Source: Planctomycetaceae bacterium (GTDB lineage: Bacteria; Planctomycetota; Phycisphaerae; SM23-33). Taken from it: DNA of 64,000 nucleotides. Position numbers and translations under genes: made by a program. Of this stretch, positions 1 through 8,923 are shown in pieces. The stretch lies in contig JBDKTA010000025.1 in NCBI GenBank assembly GCA_039680605.1, positions 1-64,000 of the forward strand, given 5' to 3'. Each line of letters begins with the position of its first letter. Position 1 is the first letter of the stretch. The notes beneath the pieces are model-generated. The model made no database searches, had not been told where the DNA came from, and saw only the letters and a program-made list of their open reading frames with translations.

Positions 1-71
1 AGCGGGGCGCATGGACAGTCTGTTTTTCAGATTAACGCCGACGGCGACGTTAGATGGTCTTGTTTTGAGCC

Positions 72-115
72 ATTTGCTTCTCTGCGTACTCTGCGATCTC
101 TGCGGTTCATGCAGT
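72..115. repeat. dispersed CTCTGCG-type intergenic repeat
   Basis: Tandem CTCTGCG-like units lie downstream of the first gene. Similar units recur at about 1399-1424, 6050-6082, 6160-6197 and 13572-13606, always between genes. The first 133 bases of the window contain no convincing gene besides this. Confidence 0.5.
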
Positions 116-133
116 TTTCGGGCTAGCGCATCC

Positions 134-1375
134 TCAGACGGCGTACTCCGCCGAGAGCTCGCGGGCCATGGCGACCCAGTCCCACATGCGCTTCACGTCG
201 CCGCGGACGGTGTGCAGGTCCTTCATCACGACTTCGGGAATGCAGCCGTTGGCGTAGCAGCAGTCGAGCACCTTCTTGAGGTTGGCCCGCAGGATGCTCA
301 CGTCCCAGTTCGTCATCCCCATGTCGGCGGGGTTGGGCTTGTACGAGAAGATCGCGCGGCCGCCGAGTGCGGCGGCGCCGCGGAAGGCGTCGGCGCGGGG
401 GCTCATGCTCAGACGCCGCAGGTCCGGAACGTGCTTGAAGATCACGTCCACCTTGTGATGCAGCGGCTCACAGCAGCCGTAGCACTTGAGCGTGAAGAGG
501 TTCAGGAACGGCGCCTCGTACTGCAGGGCGAACTCCTCGTGCATCGCCGGCGAGACTTCCGAGAAGATCTGGGCGGCCGCATGGCCCCACTGATCCTTCA
601 TGCGCACGGTGCCGTTGAAGTCCTTCAGCGGCAGTTCGTCCGTCCAGCCTTCGCCGCCGGAGCCGACGAAGCGTGCGTCGTTGTTAAGCGTCATGACGCC
701 CAGGGCCTCGCACTGCTTGAGGCGGTTGATCTCCCAGTCAGCGAAGCGCTTGAGCCAGGCATGCACCCACTGGGGCCGGTCAATCATGTCCAGCATGAGC
801 TGCTCGATGCCGCGCACGGTGATGAACAAATCCAGCGGCGCGAACCAGTGTACCCACACGCCGTTCTTGTAGACTTCCAGGATGCCGTCGTAGAGCTCGG
901 ACAATTGCTCGAAGCGGCGGTTGGTCGTCTCCCAATCGACGGTCACGACCGGGTCGGGAATCATCGACGGGTCGGCGTCGTCGTGCAAAGCCTCGTGGAA
1001 CTGCCGCGAACCGAACTGGTGGTCCGGCCGCGTGGACTTCTCGCTCAGGCCCATCGGCGTGCAGTCGATCTTGATGTCGCACTCGATCTTCGGCCGCCAG
1101 ACGTGGTCGTCGCGCTGATGTTCCCAGTGATAGATCTGCCCGCGCAGGCCGGCCTCCTGCCCGCGGGCGAAATCGTCGGTGCATAGCAGCTCATAGCGGT
1201 TGCCGGTCTCGTGGCCGGTTCCGTCGTACAGCAACATCGGCGGGCGCGTCTTCTGCATCGCGTTGTGGCGCTTCCACAGATCGATGGTCTGCTGCTGGAT
1301 CGGGTCGGCGGCGATCGCGGCCACCTGTGCGGCCAGGTCGCGAACGATCTTGCGGTCTTTGTCGGACATTGCCAT
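134..1375 (-). CDS. uroporphyrinogen decarboxylase (URO-D) fold protein
   Basis: A 413-residue protein with the general character of the URO-D/methyltransferase barrel superfamily. Heme-pathway HemE is usually near 350 residues. Longer relatives in Planctomycetota sit in sugar-catabolism clusters and are often corrinoid or other methyltransferase-like proteins of unknown substrate. The reading frame extends much further upstream, but the ATG at 1375 has a GGAGG six bases before it and begins the recognisable protein (MAMSDKDRK). The gene diverges from a glycosidase-like gene. Heme synthesis is unlikely given the neighbours; the real substrate cannot be read from the sequence. Confidence 0.7.
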   Translation of the reverse strand: MAMSDKDRKIVRDLAAQVAAIAADPIQQQTIDLWKRHNAMQKTRPPMLLYDGTGHETGNRYELLCTDDFARGQEAGLRGQIYHWEHQRDDHVWRPKIECDIKIDCTPMGLSEKSTRPDHQFGSRQFHEALHDDADPSMIPDPVVTVDWETTNRRFEQLSELYDGILEVYKNGVWVHWFAPLDLFITVRGIEQLMLDMIDRPQWVHAWLKRFADWEINRLKQCEALGVMTLNNDARFVGSGGEGWTDELPLKDFNGTVRMKDQWGHAAAQIFSEVSPAMHEEFALQYEAPFLNLFTLKCYGCCEPLHHKVDVIFKHVPDLRRLSMSPRADAFRGAAALGGRAIFSYKPNPADMGMTNWDVSILRANLKKVLDCCYANGCIPEVVMKDLHTVRGDVKRMWDWVAMARELSAEYAV

Positions 1376-1652
1376 GGCAGGCCTCCAAAGACAGGAACTT
1401 ACCACAGAGGCACAGAGGGCGCGGAGTAAAAAACCACAAACGGAAGAATGGAATGATGGAATCTTGGAATGTTGAGTATGGAACGCCGGGGCAGGTGCCC
1501 GGTGCCATGGCGGCCGTTGTCCAGCCGCCATGTCCCCGCCTGCAAGCGAGGCAGCGCAGGGCAGGAAAGCTTCTTTTCGTAGGCCTGTGGTGCAGTTGGA
1601 TGGTTTGACAATAGAGATGACCACAGGTCCAACCATCATCGGAGCAATCATC
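1376..1652. other. divergent intergenic region with possible shared promoter
   Basis: It separates the URO-D-like gene from the sugar cluster. It contains a CTCTGCG-family repeat remnant, a GC-rich inverted-repeat stretch around 1495-1560 and a TTGACA hexamer at 1605-1610. A 7-bp inverted repeat (GATGGTT/AACCATC) overlaps that hexamer. No good -10 is visible at the normal spacing, so the promoter is only suggested. Confidence 0.3.
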
Positions 1653-4520
1653 ATGACGGCGGCATCGATATCCGCGGGCCAAATGGCCCTTGTCAAGACG
1701 GACCGGTTCTCGCTGCAGTTTTCGGCCGACGGCAGGCCGGCATCGCTCAAGACTGCCGATGGCAAAGAACTGCTGAACGTGGCCGACCCGGGTGCGGGGT
1801 TTGCCGCGTGCGGGGCCGGGGGGATGGTCATCCCGCTCAACCGCGTGCGCGTCGAGGGGCAGACGCTCATTGCTTCCAGCGACAACGCCACCCAGCAGGT
1901 CCATCTTGCCGTCAAGAGCGGCACGGGGCACATCGGGCTGCAGATCGTGCGGCTGATCGGGTTTGCCACCACCGGCGACCTGGCGCTGACGCTGGAGATG
2001 AAGTTCGTCGACGATTCCGTGCGGGCGCTGCCGTACGATCCGCTGACGCGCGTGACGAGCGAAGGCAAGACGCTCAAGGTCTCATGGCCGCACCTGTGGC
2101 AGCGGACCATCGGCGACGCGCCCGGGGGATTCTCGATCTACCTCTGCACCAGCGACGCCGGCGAGGACGACACGCTCCTGCACATCTGGGCCGACCAACC
2201 GCTGCCGCACCCGGCCGTTGAAGGCGCGTGGACCTACGATCGCGCCAAGCAATGGCTGGCCGCATGGCAGAAGCGGTTCGGCGACCGCACGCCCTGGCCG
2301 CAGTTCGCGGTCTTCTACCTCGAGCCGACCAAGCCCCAGGACCTCTACGACGGCGCCAAGTACGCCAAGGCCGCCGGCGTCAGCGCGGTCTACCTCATGC
2401 CCTGGAGCTGGCGGGGCGAGTACTGGCCCGACCACAAAACCACCGCCGGCATCAATACCGACATCTTCCCCGCCGGCGAGGCCGACCTGGAGGAATACTC
2501 CAACCACCTCGCCGCGATGGGCCTGGGCCTCGAGCTGCACTACGTCAGCGGCGGGATCGGCTTTCACAATCCCAGGTACGTCGGCACAAAGCCCGACCGG
2601 CGCCTGGCAAGCTGGGGAGGCGGCAAGCTGGCCGCGGCGGTCTCGGCAAGAGATCGCACGCTGAAGTTCCGCCCGGCCGCCGGCGTCGAGGCGCCCTTCG
2701 TGCTGTCCGACAAGGTCAACTGGGGCGCCTTCGACTACCGCCCCCCCGCCCTGCCGCACTGGATGGGGTGCAACATCGTGCGCATCGAGGACGAACTGGT
2801 GCAGGTCGGCTCGTTCGAGGATACGGATAAAGAAGTCTGGACGCTCAAAGACTGCCGCCGCGGGTTCGGCAGCACCACTGCCGCTGCCCACGGCGCCGGG
2901 GCGGATTCGGCCGGCCTGGTCGTCGCGTACGGGCAGAACCTCGTGCCCGAGAACAACTCGACGCTGCTGAGCGAGATCGCCGCGGACTACGCCGGCCTGC
3001 TCAATCGCTGCCGCATCACGCAGGCGATTCTCGACGGCATCGAGATCCACAACTTCTTCGGCGCCGGGCATGACGAGAAGTTCGCAGCCGAGGTCTACTC
3101 GCGGCTCGATCACCCCACCGTCTGCCACACCAGCAGCGGCCGCGCGCCGCGGGCGTGGCTGGAATACCGCTTCAATTCCACGCGGAAGCTGCAAGGCCCC
3201 TCGCGCGGCGGGCACGCGGACATCATCCTCGACCAGCCCTCGCGCCCGGCCAGCAGCATCCTCGACGCTCACCATCAGCTCAGCGCCGCAGCCGCACGCG
3301 GAACGCACGCCTTTGGCATCCGCTCCAGCGACCGCGGGCCGACGGTGGAAGCCCTCAAGACTCACGGCCGCACCGACGCGATTATTCAAGCAGTTAACGA
3401 CTGGCGAGCTGTCAGCTATCTGCTCACCGACGTGCAGCGCGAGAAGTTCACAGCCGCCCCATCGACATCGAATCATTTCGACCCCGGCTGGGCGCAGGGC
3501 GATCAGGTTTACGTGCCGCGCAGAACCGCCGGCGGGTGGAAGATCGTCCCGCTGAAAGTACTCACGCGCAAGAGCGGCGACGTGAAATGGTTCCACGGCC
3601 AGGAGCACGGCGCCGTCGGTCCGCGGCAGTACATAAAGCCTGGCGAAAAGCTTTCGCTGGAGAATCCGTTCAAGGCTCAGGCGGCCCAGTTCGTCATCCG
3701 CGTGCTGTACGCGCACGATTACGACAGCGACAAGAACCTCTCGCTGCAGCCGACGATTACGGAGATCACCAATCCCTCCGACACGCTGATTCGCTCCAAA
3801 GGCGCGGGCCTGGAACTGACCCTGGACAACCAGCGGGCGGTCGACCGCTGGGAGGTCAGCCAGTTGCCCGCGTTCCATCGGCCGGTGGACATGCTGCACC
3901 GCCGCGCGATCGGCATGTATGTCACCGGCGACGCCGGCGGGGCGACGCTGCTCCTGCACGCCCTGCCCACCGGCGGGCACGGGCGCGACTGGGTCGTCAA
4001 GCTCGACTTCAAAGGCCGCCGCTACGTCGAGAGCCCCAGCGGCGAGGCCGCCTGGGCCAACGCCGATTGGGGTTGGCGGTACGCCTGCGCCAAGACGTTC
4101 GACTACGGCCGGGCACACGACTTCCTGTTGGGCTACGGCCACGTGCCGCCGCTGACCAAAGCCTCGGCGCTCGTTGAGGGAATTAAGGCCCTGGCCGAGA
4201 TTCCCGCGATGCTGGAGAACCCCGTCATCCACACCGGCGCGGGCACGCTGACCATCAAGGGCCGCATCGCCAGCGGGCAGTATCTCGAATATACCGGCGC
4301 AGCGACGGCCGCCCTCTTCGACGCCAACTGGAACAAACTGGCCGAGCTGCCCGTCGAGGCCAGGCAATACGTGATGCCCTCCGGCGTCTCGGACGTCTGG
4401 GTCGCCTCTGCCGCAAAGACTCCCCAGCCCTGGCTGGAGGTGCAGTTCATGGCCGAGGGCGCAGCCATCCTCGTACCGGACAAGAGCAAGCTCTCGTCGC
4501 CTCGCGTCGTCAGACGCTGA
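1653..4520 (+). CDS. large glycoside-hydrolase-like protein, predicted barrel core
   Basis: This is a 955-residue protein. The region around residues 215-340 alternates strands and helices in the style of a TIM-barrel glycosidase (AVFYLEPTKP, then YLMPWSWRGEYW, then LELHYVSGG). Around residues 450-530 there is a possible catalytic segment (ILDGIEIHNFFGAG). The C-terminal third looks beta-rich and may bind carbohydrate. I chose ATG 1653 because GGAG lies eight bases upstream, the same arrangement as at the next gene. No clear signal peptide is seen. The family is not recognised with certainty; the role is inferred from fold hints and from the isomerase and GH51-like neighbours. Confidence 0.6.
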   Translation: MTAASISAGQMALVKTDRFSLQFSADGRPASLKTADGKELLNVADPGAGFAACGAGGMVIPLNRVRVEGQTLIASSDNATQQVHLAVKSGTGHIGLQIVRLIGFATTGDLALTLEMKFVDDSVRALPYDPLTRVTSEGKTLKVSWPHLWQRTIGDAPGGFSIYLCTSDAGEDDTLLHIWADQPLPHPAVEGAWTYDRAKQWLAAWQKRFGDRTPWPQFAVFYLEPTKPQDLYDGAKYAKAAGVSAVYLMPWSWRGEYWPDHKTTAGINTDIFPAGEADLEEYSNHLAAMGLGLELHYVSGGIGFHNPRYVGTKPDRRLASWGGGKLAAAVSARDRTLKFRPAAGVEAPFVLSDKVNWGAFDYRPPALPHWMGCNIVRIEDELVQVGSFEDTDKEVWTLKDCRRGFGSTTAAAHGAGADSAGLVVAYGQNLVPENNSTLLSEIAADYAGLLNRCRITQAILDGIEIHNFFGAGHDEKFAAEVYSRLDHPTVCHTSSGRAPRAWLEYRFNSTRKLQGPSRGGHADIILDQPSRPASSILDAHHQLSAAAARGTHAFGIRSSDRGPTVEALKTHGRTDAIIQAVNDWRAVSYLLTDVQREKFTAAPSTSNHFDPGWAQGDQVYVPRRTAGGWKIVPLKVLTRKSGDVKWFHGQEHGAVGPRQYIKPGEKLSLENPFKAQAAQFVIRVLYAHDYDSDKNLSLQPTITEITNPSDTLIRSKGAGLELTLDNQRAVDRWEVSQLPAFHRPVDMLHRRAIGMYVTGDAGGATLLLHALPTGGHGRDWVVKLDFKGRRYVESPSGEAAWANADWGWRYACAKTFDYGRAHDFLLGYGHVPPLTKASALVEGIKALAEIPAMLENPVIHTGAGTLTIKGRIASGQYLEYTGAATAALFDANWNKLAELPVEARQYVMPSGVSDVWVASAAKTPQPWLEVQFMAEGAAILVPDKSKLSSPRVVRR

Positions 4521-4648
4521 AAGAACCGTATGCGAAGTGATCGGAATGTTTTTTCTGTCAACGCCGCGGGCGGCGTGGTGAAATCTTGCGCGGTCCGGTT
4601 CGGGGTCGGTGAACTGACCGGGCCGGAACACTCTTTCGGAGCAGCATC

Positions 4649-6049
4649 ATGACAACTTCGAACTGTCCCCTGCTGGGGGTTGCCCCCATCGGGAAGTTCG
4701 TCTTCTCGCATGAAGACGCCATGGCGTACAAGGCCCGCATCGAGGCGCTGCTGACCCGGCTGGGCGTCAACTACGTCAACCTCGACGCGGCGCTGCCTGA
4801 TGGAATGGTGCGCGACCAGCGGCACGTGGACGCGGCCGTCAATGAGCTGCGCGGCAAGAACATCGACGCGCTGTTCCTGCCCCACTGCAATTTCGGCACC
4901 GAGGGCGCCGCGGGCATGATCGCCCGCAAGCTGAATGTGCCCACGCTGCTGTGGGGTCCGCGCGACGAGGCGCCGCTGGCCGACGGCTCGCGCCTGCGCG
5001 ATACGCTCTGCGGGCTTTTCGCCTCCAGCAAGGTCCTGCGAAAGCTCGGCGTCACGTTCACGTACATCGAGAACTGCCGCATGGAAGAGCCCGCCCTGGC
5101 GGAGGGCATCGTGCAGTTCATGGCCGCGGCGAACGTCGTCAAAGGCTGGCGGCGGATGCGCATCGGCATGGTCGGCAAGCGCATCGACTTCTTCTACACC
5201 TGCATCGTCAACGAGAGCGAACTGCTCGAGCGATTCGGCATCGAGATCGTGCCCATCGACCTGATCGACATCATCGCCGCCACCCGCACGCGTGCCGCGG
5301 GCGCCCGCAAGAGCTATCTCGACGAGATCGAACAGCTCAAGACGCAGCACCGCCTGGAACTGGAGGGCTTCGACGGCCCCGACGCGTTCATCAACGTGCT
5401 GGCCCTGCGCGACGAAATGCTGCACCGCGCAACCGACCTGGGCCTTACGGCATTCGCCATCGAGAGCTTCATGTCGATCTGCAACGAACTGGGCTCGATG
5501 ATCGAGTTCGTCCACGGCGAATTGGCCCAGAGCGGGATCCCCTGCTCGACCGAGACCGACATCCACGGCGCGATCAGTTGCCAGTTGCTCCAGCACGCCG
5601 CAATGGGCGCCGAGCCGACGTTCCTGGCGGACCTGACGATCCGCCACCCCTCCCGCGACGACGCGGTGCTGCTGTGGCACTGCGGATTCCCGCTGAGCCT
5701 GGCGCACCCGCAAAGCCGCCGCAGCGTCGGCCCGCACTGGATCCTGCCGGGCATCGAGCCGGGCTCGTGCCACTGGCGCATGAAGGACGGCCCGCTGACC
5801 GTGTGCCGCTTCGACGGCGACACCGGCAGCTACCGCCTCTGCAGCGGCCAGGGCGAAACCTGCCAAGGCCCCGACACGCAGAACGTCTACGCGTGGATGA
5901 AGGTTGCCGATTGGCCCAAGTGGGAACGCACCTTCATCATGGGCCCGTACATCCACCACGTGGCGGCCGCCTACGGCCATCACGCCGCGGTGCTCAAAGA
6001 AGCCTCGCGATATATGAACGGGGTTGAATGGGAATCGCCCGAAGAATAG
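4649..6049 (+). CDS. L-fucose/L-arabinose isomerase-like protein
   Basis: A 466-residue protein of the FucI/AraA-like fold. The N-terminal Rossmann-like part has the family-typical LFLPHCNFGTEGAAG and TLLWGPRDE segments. The middle has acidic and histidine residues (STETDIHGAISC; LLWHCGFP) where this family places its metal and substrate ligands. These enzymes interconvert aldoses and ketoses such as L-fucose/L-fuculose in the cytoplasm. GGAG precedes the ATG. It follows the glycosidase-like gene by 128 bases and precedes a GH51-like gene, so it probably acts on a sugar released by them. The exact sugar is unknown. Confidence 0.75.
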   Translation: MTTSNCPLLGVAPIGKFVFSHEDAMAYKARIEALLTRLGVNYVNLDAALPDGMVRDQRHVDAAVNELRGKNIDALFLPHCNFGTEGAAGMIARKLNVPTLLWGPRDEAPLADGSRLRDTLCGLFASSKVLRKLGVTFTYIENCRMEEPALAEGIVQFMAAANVVKGWRRMRIGMVGKRIDFFYTCIVNESELLERFGIEIVPIDLIDIIAATRTRAAGARKSYLDEIEQLKTQHRLELEGFDGPDAFINVLALRDEMLHRATDLGLTAFAIESFMSICNELGSMIEFVHGELAQSGIPCSTETDIHGAISCQLLQHAAMGAEPTFLADLTIRHPSRDDAVLLWHCGFPLSLAHPQSRRSVGPHWILPGIEPGSCHWRMKDGPLTVCRFDGDTGSYRLCSGQGETCQGPDTQNVYAWMKVADWPKWERTFIMGPYIHHVAAAYGHHAAVLKEASRYMNGVEWESPEE

Positions 6050-6197
6050 TTCACCGCAGAGTTCGCAGAGACCGCAGAGGAAGGGAAAAGGATGGATGGA
6101 TGGATGGATGGGATAGATACCCGCGGTTGGTGCCGTTCATCCAGTCATCCAATCATCCTTCTTCCCTCTCTGCGGTCTCTGCGTCCTCTGCGGTGAA
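6050..6197. repeat. inverted repeat element with TGGA microsatellite
   Basis: Two arms of about 40 bases, each made of CGCAGAG units starting at TTCACCGCAGAG, face each other at 6050-6091 and 6157-6197. A run of GGAT/TGGA tetranucleotides follows the left arm. RNA from here could fold into a long hairpin between the isomerase-like and GH51-like genes. Confidence 0.65.
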
Positions 6198-6218
6198 TAA
6201 AACACAGGAAAAGACAAC

Positions 6219-8051
6219 ATGAACGCGACGATCAAGCTCACCGGCAACGCGACCAAGACCGCCAGCCAGATGTTGCTGGCTCACAACATCGAGGCGTGCA
6301 TCGACACGATTCCCGGCCTGCTGAGCGACCGGCTGGACAATCCCAAGTTTGTCGGCCCGGCGCACCCGGTGACGGGGCTGGCGCCGCAGTGGGAAGGCGG
6401 CAGTTGCATGGCCGCCCTCAAGCACAAGCTCGTCAGCGGCGCGGGGATGATGGGAAGCTGGGCGCACTACCTCACCGGCGGGGCCTGCCTGACGCAGAAC
6501 AAGCGCCAGGTGCGAGCCGGCGAGACGCTCGTCGTCGAGCTCTGGGCCCGCTGCATGGGCGAGCCAGTTACGATCTATACCAACCTCATGCCCATGCCCG
6601 CCGCCCGCAAGGTGTACGCTTCTGCCGAGATCGTCATCGACTGCCCGCAGTTCATGCGCTACACGGCGGAACTGACCGTGCCGGTCGACGACAACGACGC
6701 GTGCCTGGCCGTGGGGCTCAAGACCGAGGGGCATGTGTGGATCGACCAGATCCACCTGCGCCCTAAGGGGCAGGACCTGCTGAGCAAACCGGTGCTGGAC
6801 ATGATGGCCTCGATGCAGATCCCCGCCCTTCGGTTCCCCGGCGGGATCGTCTCGACCAACTACAACTGGCGGCACGGCACCGGCCCGGCGCACCTGCGGC
6901 CGACGGTTCAGGACGCGGCTTTTACGCGCGACTGGTTCATCTATTACGACTTCGGCACTGACGAATATCTGCAGCTTTGCCACGACCAGGGCATCACCCC
7001 CACGCTGACGGTGAACCTCGGAACGGGCAACGCCGACGAGGCCGGCGCGTGGGCGAAGTATGTCGCCGACTGGTACGCCGCCCGCGGGATCACGCCGCCG
7101 ATGATCTACTGGCACATCGGCAACCATCCCTATGTCCAGACCATGGCGTACATGACGAGCAAGATGTACGCCCAGACGGTGCGGACATACGTGCCGGCGA
7201 TCAAGGCCGCTTATCCCAACTCGCGCATCGTCGGCGTCGGGCCGGGCCTCTCGCATGACCCCAAGGAAGCCGCACCCGAGTGGACCGCCGCCGTGCTCGA
7301 CGAAGTCGGGCCCATGCTCGACGTCATCCAGTGCCAGACCTACGCCGGACAAGGCCTCCAGCCCGAAGGCGTCAGCACGGACACGTGGGCGGCCGGCACC
7401 GTCGAGCCGCGCGAGCAGATGACGCGCGTCGTCGACAGCGTGGTGAACTTCGAGGCCGCGCTGGCCAACTACATCGCCGCCTGCCGGAATCGCGGGCTGA
7501 AGACCAACGTCGGCATCGCCGAGTGGAACTACTGGTGCCAGGCCAGCCACCGCGACGGGCATAACTTCGACGAACCGTATTATGTCGTCCACGCGATGTT
7601 CGTGGCGGGGATGCTGCACAACTTCGTGCGTCTCTCGCCGGACCTGGAAGTGGCGCACTTCTACAACCTGATCAACACGATGGGCATCATCGTCCACCGC
7701 GGCGCCGACGCGACAGAATACTGCCTCGGCGACGTCTTCCGCCTCTACCGCCCCGCCTTGCCCGGGTCCGTCCTGCCGCTGGAGATCGACTCGCCCGCCC
7801 TGGGCAACGCCCAGGCCGTCGACGCGGTGGCGCTGCAGAATGCCTCGGGCACATACCTCTTCGCCGTCAATCGCGATGACCGGCAAAGTGCGGAACTCGA
7901 TCTTGGCGACATCCGCCCCAACGCCCCCGCCGACGCGGCCATGATGTGCGGAGACCTGCCCAGCGGCACTCTTGCGACAGTCCAGCCCCCGGCCCTCAAG
8001 GGCGGCACGATCACCCTGCCGCCGCTGTCACTGGTGCGGCTGCGGTGGTAG
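6219..8051 (+). CDS. GH51 alpha-L-arabinofuranosidase-like protein with altered acid/base residue
   Basis: A 610-residue protein. The N-terminus (AHNIEACIDTIPGLLSDRL) and a central (alpha/beta)8-like region resemble GH51 arabinofuranosidases, which remove L-arabinofuranosyl side chains. The candidate nucleophile glutamate is kept (GIAEWNYW, about residue 430). The GNE motif that normally supplies the acid/base glutamate reads IYWHIGNHPY, with histidine in that place. A C-terminal beta-rich domain ends the protein. No signal peptide is evident. The cluster suggests processing of a fucose/arabinose-containing glycan. Whether the enzyme retains normal hydrolase activity is uncertain. Confidence 0.7.
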   Translation: MNATIKLTGNATKTASQMLLAHNIEACIDTIPGLLSDRLDNPKFVGPAHPVTGLAPQWEGGSCMAALKHKLVSGAGMMGSWAHYLTGGACLTQNKRQVRAGETLVVELWARCMGEPVTIYTNLMPMPAARKVYASAEIVIDCPQFMRYTAELTVPVDDNDACLAVGLKTEGHVWIDQIHLRPKGQDLLSKPVLDMMASMQIPALRFPGGIVSTNYNWRHGTGPAHLRPTVQDAAFTRDWFIYYDFGTDEYLQLCHDQGITPTLTVNLGTGNADEAGAWAKYVADWYAARGITPPMIYWHIGNHPYVQTMAYMTSKMYAQTVRTYVPAIKAAYPNSRIVGVGPGLSHDPKEAAPEWTAAVLDEVGPMLDVIQCQTYAGQGLQPEGVSTDTWAAGTVEPREQMTRVVDSVVNFEAALANYIAACRNRGLKTNVGIAEWNYWCQASHRDGHNFDEPYYVVHAMFVAGMLHNFVRLSPDLEVAHFYNLINTMGIIVHRGADATEYCLGDVFRLYRPALPGSVLPLEIDSPALGNAQAVDAVALQNASGTYLFAVNRDDRQSAELDLGDIRPNAPADAAMMCGDLPSGTLATVQPPALKGGTITLPPLSLVRLRW

Positions 8052-8137
8052 CCGCCAGCGGGCCGGTAGCTATTGAAGCCTCCGCGGAAGCTTCTGCTCC
8101 CGTCACCGCAGTATTGCGCCTTGGCGGGTCGATTGTC

Positions 8138-8166
8138 TTGACAGCCGATGTGGGGTTACCTATACT
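8138..8166 (+). promoter_or_regulatory. sigma-70-type promoter for the dksA-like/lspA genes
   Basis: TTGACA at 8138-8143 and TATACT at 8161-8166 are separated by exactly 17 bases. The GTG start of the DksA-like gene follows about 80 bases downstream. Confidence 0.75.
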
Positions 8167-8248
8167 TCCTGGTCTGTGAATCGCCAGGCGGCCGGCGTCA
8201 GCACTGCCGACCGCCGCCTTTGTTCCAACCATACAAGGGAAACCCACG

Positions 8249-8923
8249 GTGGCAGAAAAGGCTCGCGTCAACAAAGACAAGAAGGCGGCAAAGTCCTCCA
8301 AAGCAGCCAAACCGGTCAAGAAGACCAAGCCTGCGGCGTTCGCGCCCGAGGCATCCAAGCCGGCGGCGTCTCCCAAGGTCAAGTGCCAGTTGAGCAAGGG
8401 CGAGTTGGCGGAGGTTCGCCAACTGTTACTCCAGAAGCGACAGTCACTTCTGGGCGATCTGAGCGGGATGGAAGCCACGGCCATGCGGTCTCGTCAAGGT
8501 CACGGCGAGCTTTCCCACATGCCCACGCACCTGGCCGATTTGGGCAGCGACAACTACGAGCAGGAGTTCACCCTCGGTCTGCTCGAAAGTGAGCGGGCGC
8601 TGCTGGTTGAGATTGACCAGGCCCTGGAACGCATCGACCGCGGAACCTACGGTATCTGCCTGGGTACCGGCGAAGCCATCGGCAAGAGCCGCCTCATGGC
8701 CAGACCTTGGGCCAAGTACACCATCGAATACGCCCGCCTGATCGAAAAAGGCCTGGCCAAGCCCGTCGAAGAAATGGCCGCACAGGCCGACGGCGAAGAC
8801 GAGAACGTCAAGGCTCGTCCCGCCGATGAAGAAGACGTCGACGAGGATGAAGACGAAGAAGATGAAGCCGCTGACGACGAAGACGACGAGAAGGAACGCG
8901 ACGACGCCCTTGACGACGAGTAG
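8249..8923 (+). CDS. DksA/TraR-family protein with degenerate zinc finger and acidic tail
   Basis: A 224-residue protein. The lysine/alanine-rich first 50 residues are probably disordered. A coiled-coil region carrying DksA features follows (SKGELAEVRQLLLQKRQSLLGDL; ERIDRGTYGICLGTGEAI). The last 50 residues are almost all Asp/Glu. DksA proteins enter the RNA polymerase secondary channel and tune initiation. The usual four-cysteine finger keeps only the first cysteine: the partner positions read LGTG and TIEYA. The start is a GTG after AGGGA. It directly abuts lspA, a gene order I associate with Planctomycetota. Confidence 0.8.
   Translation: MAEKARVNKDKKAAKSSKAAKPVKKTKPAAFAPEASKPAASPKVKCQLSKGELAEVRQLLLQKRQSLLGDLSGMEATAMRSRQGHGELSHMPTHLADLGSDNYEQEFTLGLLESERALLVEIDQALERIDRGTYGICLGTGEAIGKSRLMARPWAKYTIEYARLIEKGLAKPVEEMAAQADGEDENVKARPADEEDVDEDEDEEDEAADDEDDEKERDDALDDE

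Noticed and set aside
1605-1610. TTGACA as a -35 for the glycosidase-like gene
   Set aside because: No acceptable -10 at 16-18 bases, so not listed as a separate promoter.
2082-4631. 849-codon minus-strand open frame opposite the glycosidase-like gene
   Set aside because: Repetitive, GC-driven composition with no recognisable domain; the plus strand has a clear start site and protein-like sequence.
6092-6114. TGGA/GGAT tandem repeats as a CRISPR-like array
   Set aside because: Four-base units with no spacers; a microsatellite. No CRISPR array or cas operon is seen; the Cas4-like gene is a phage nuclease.
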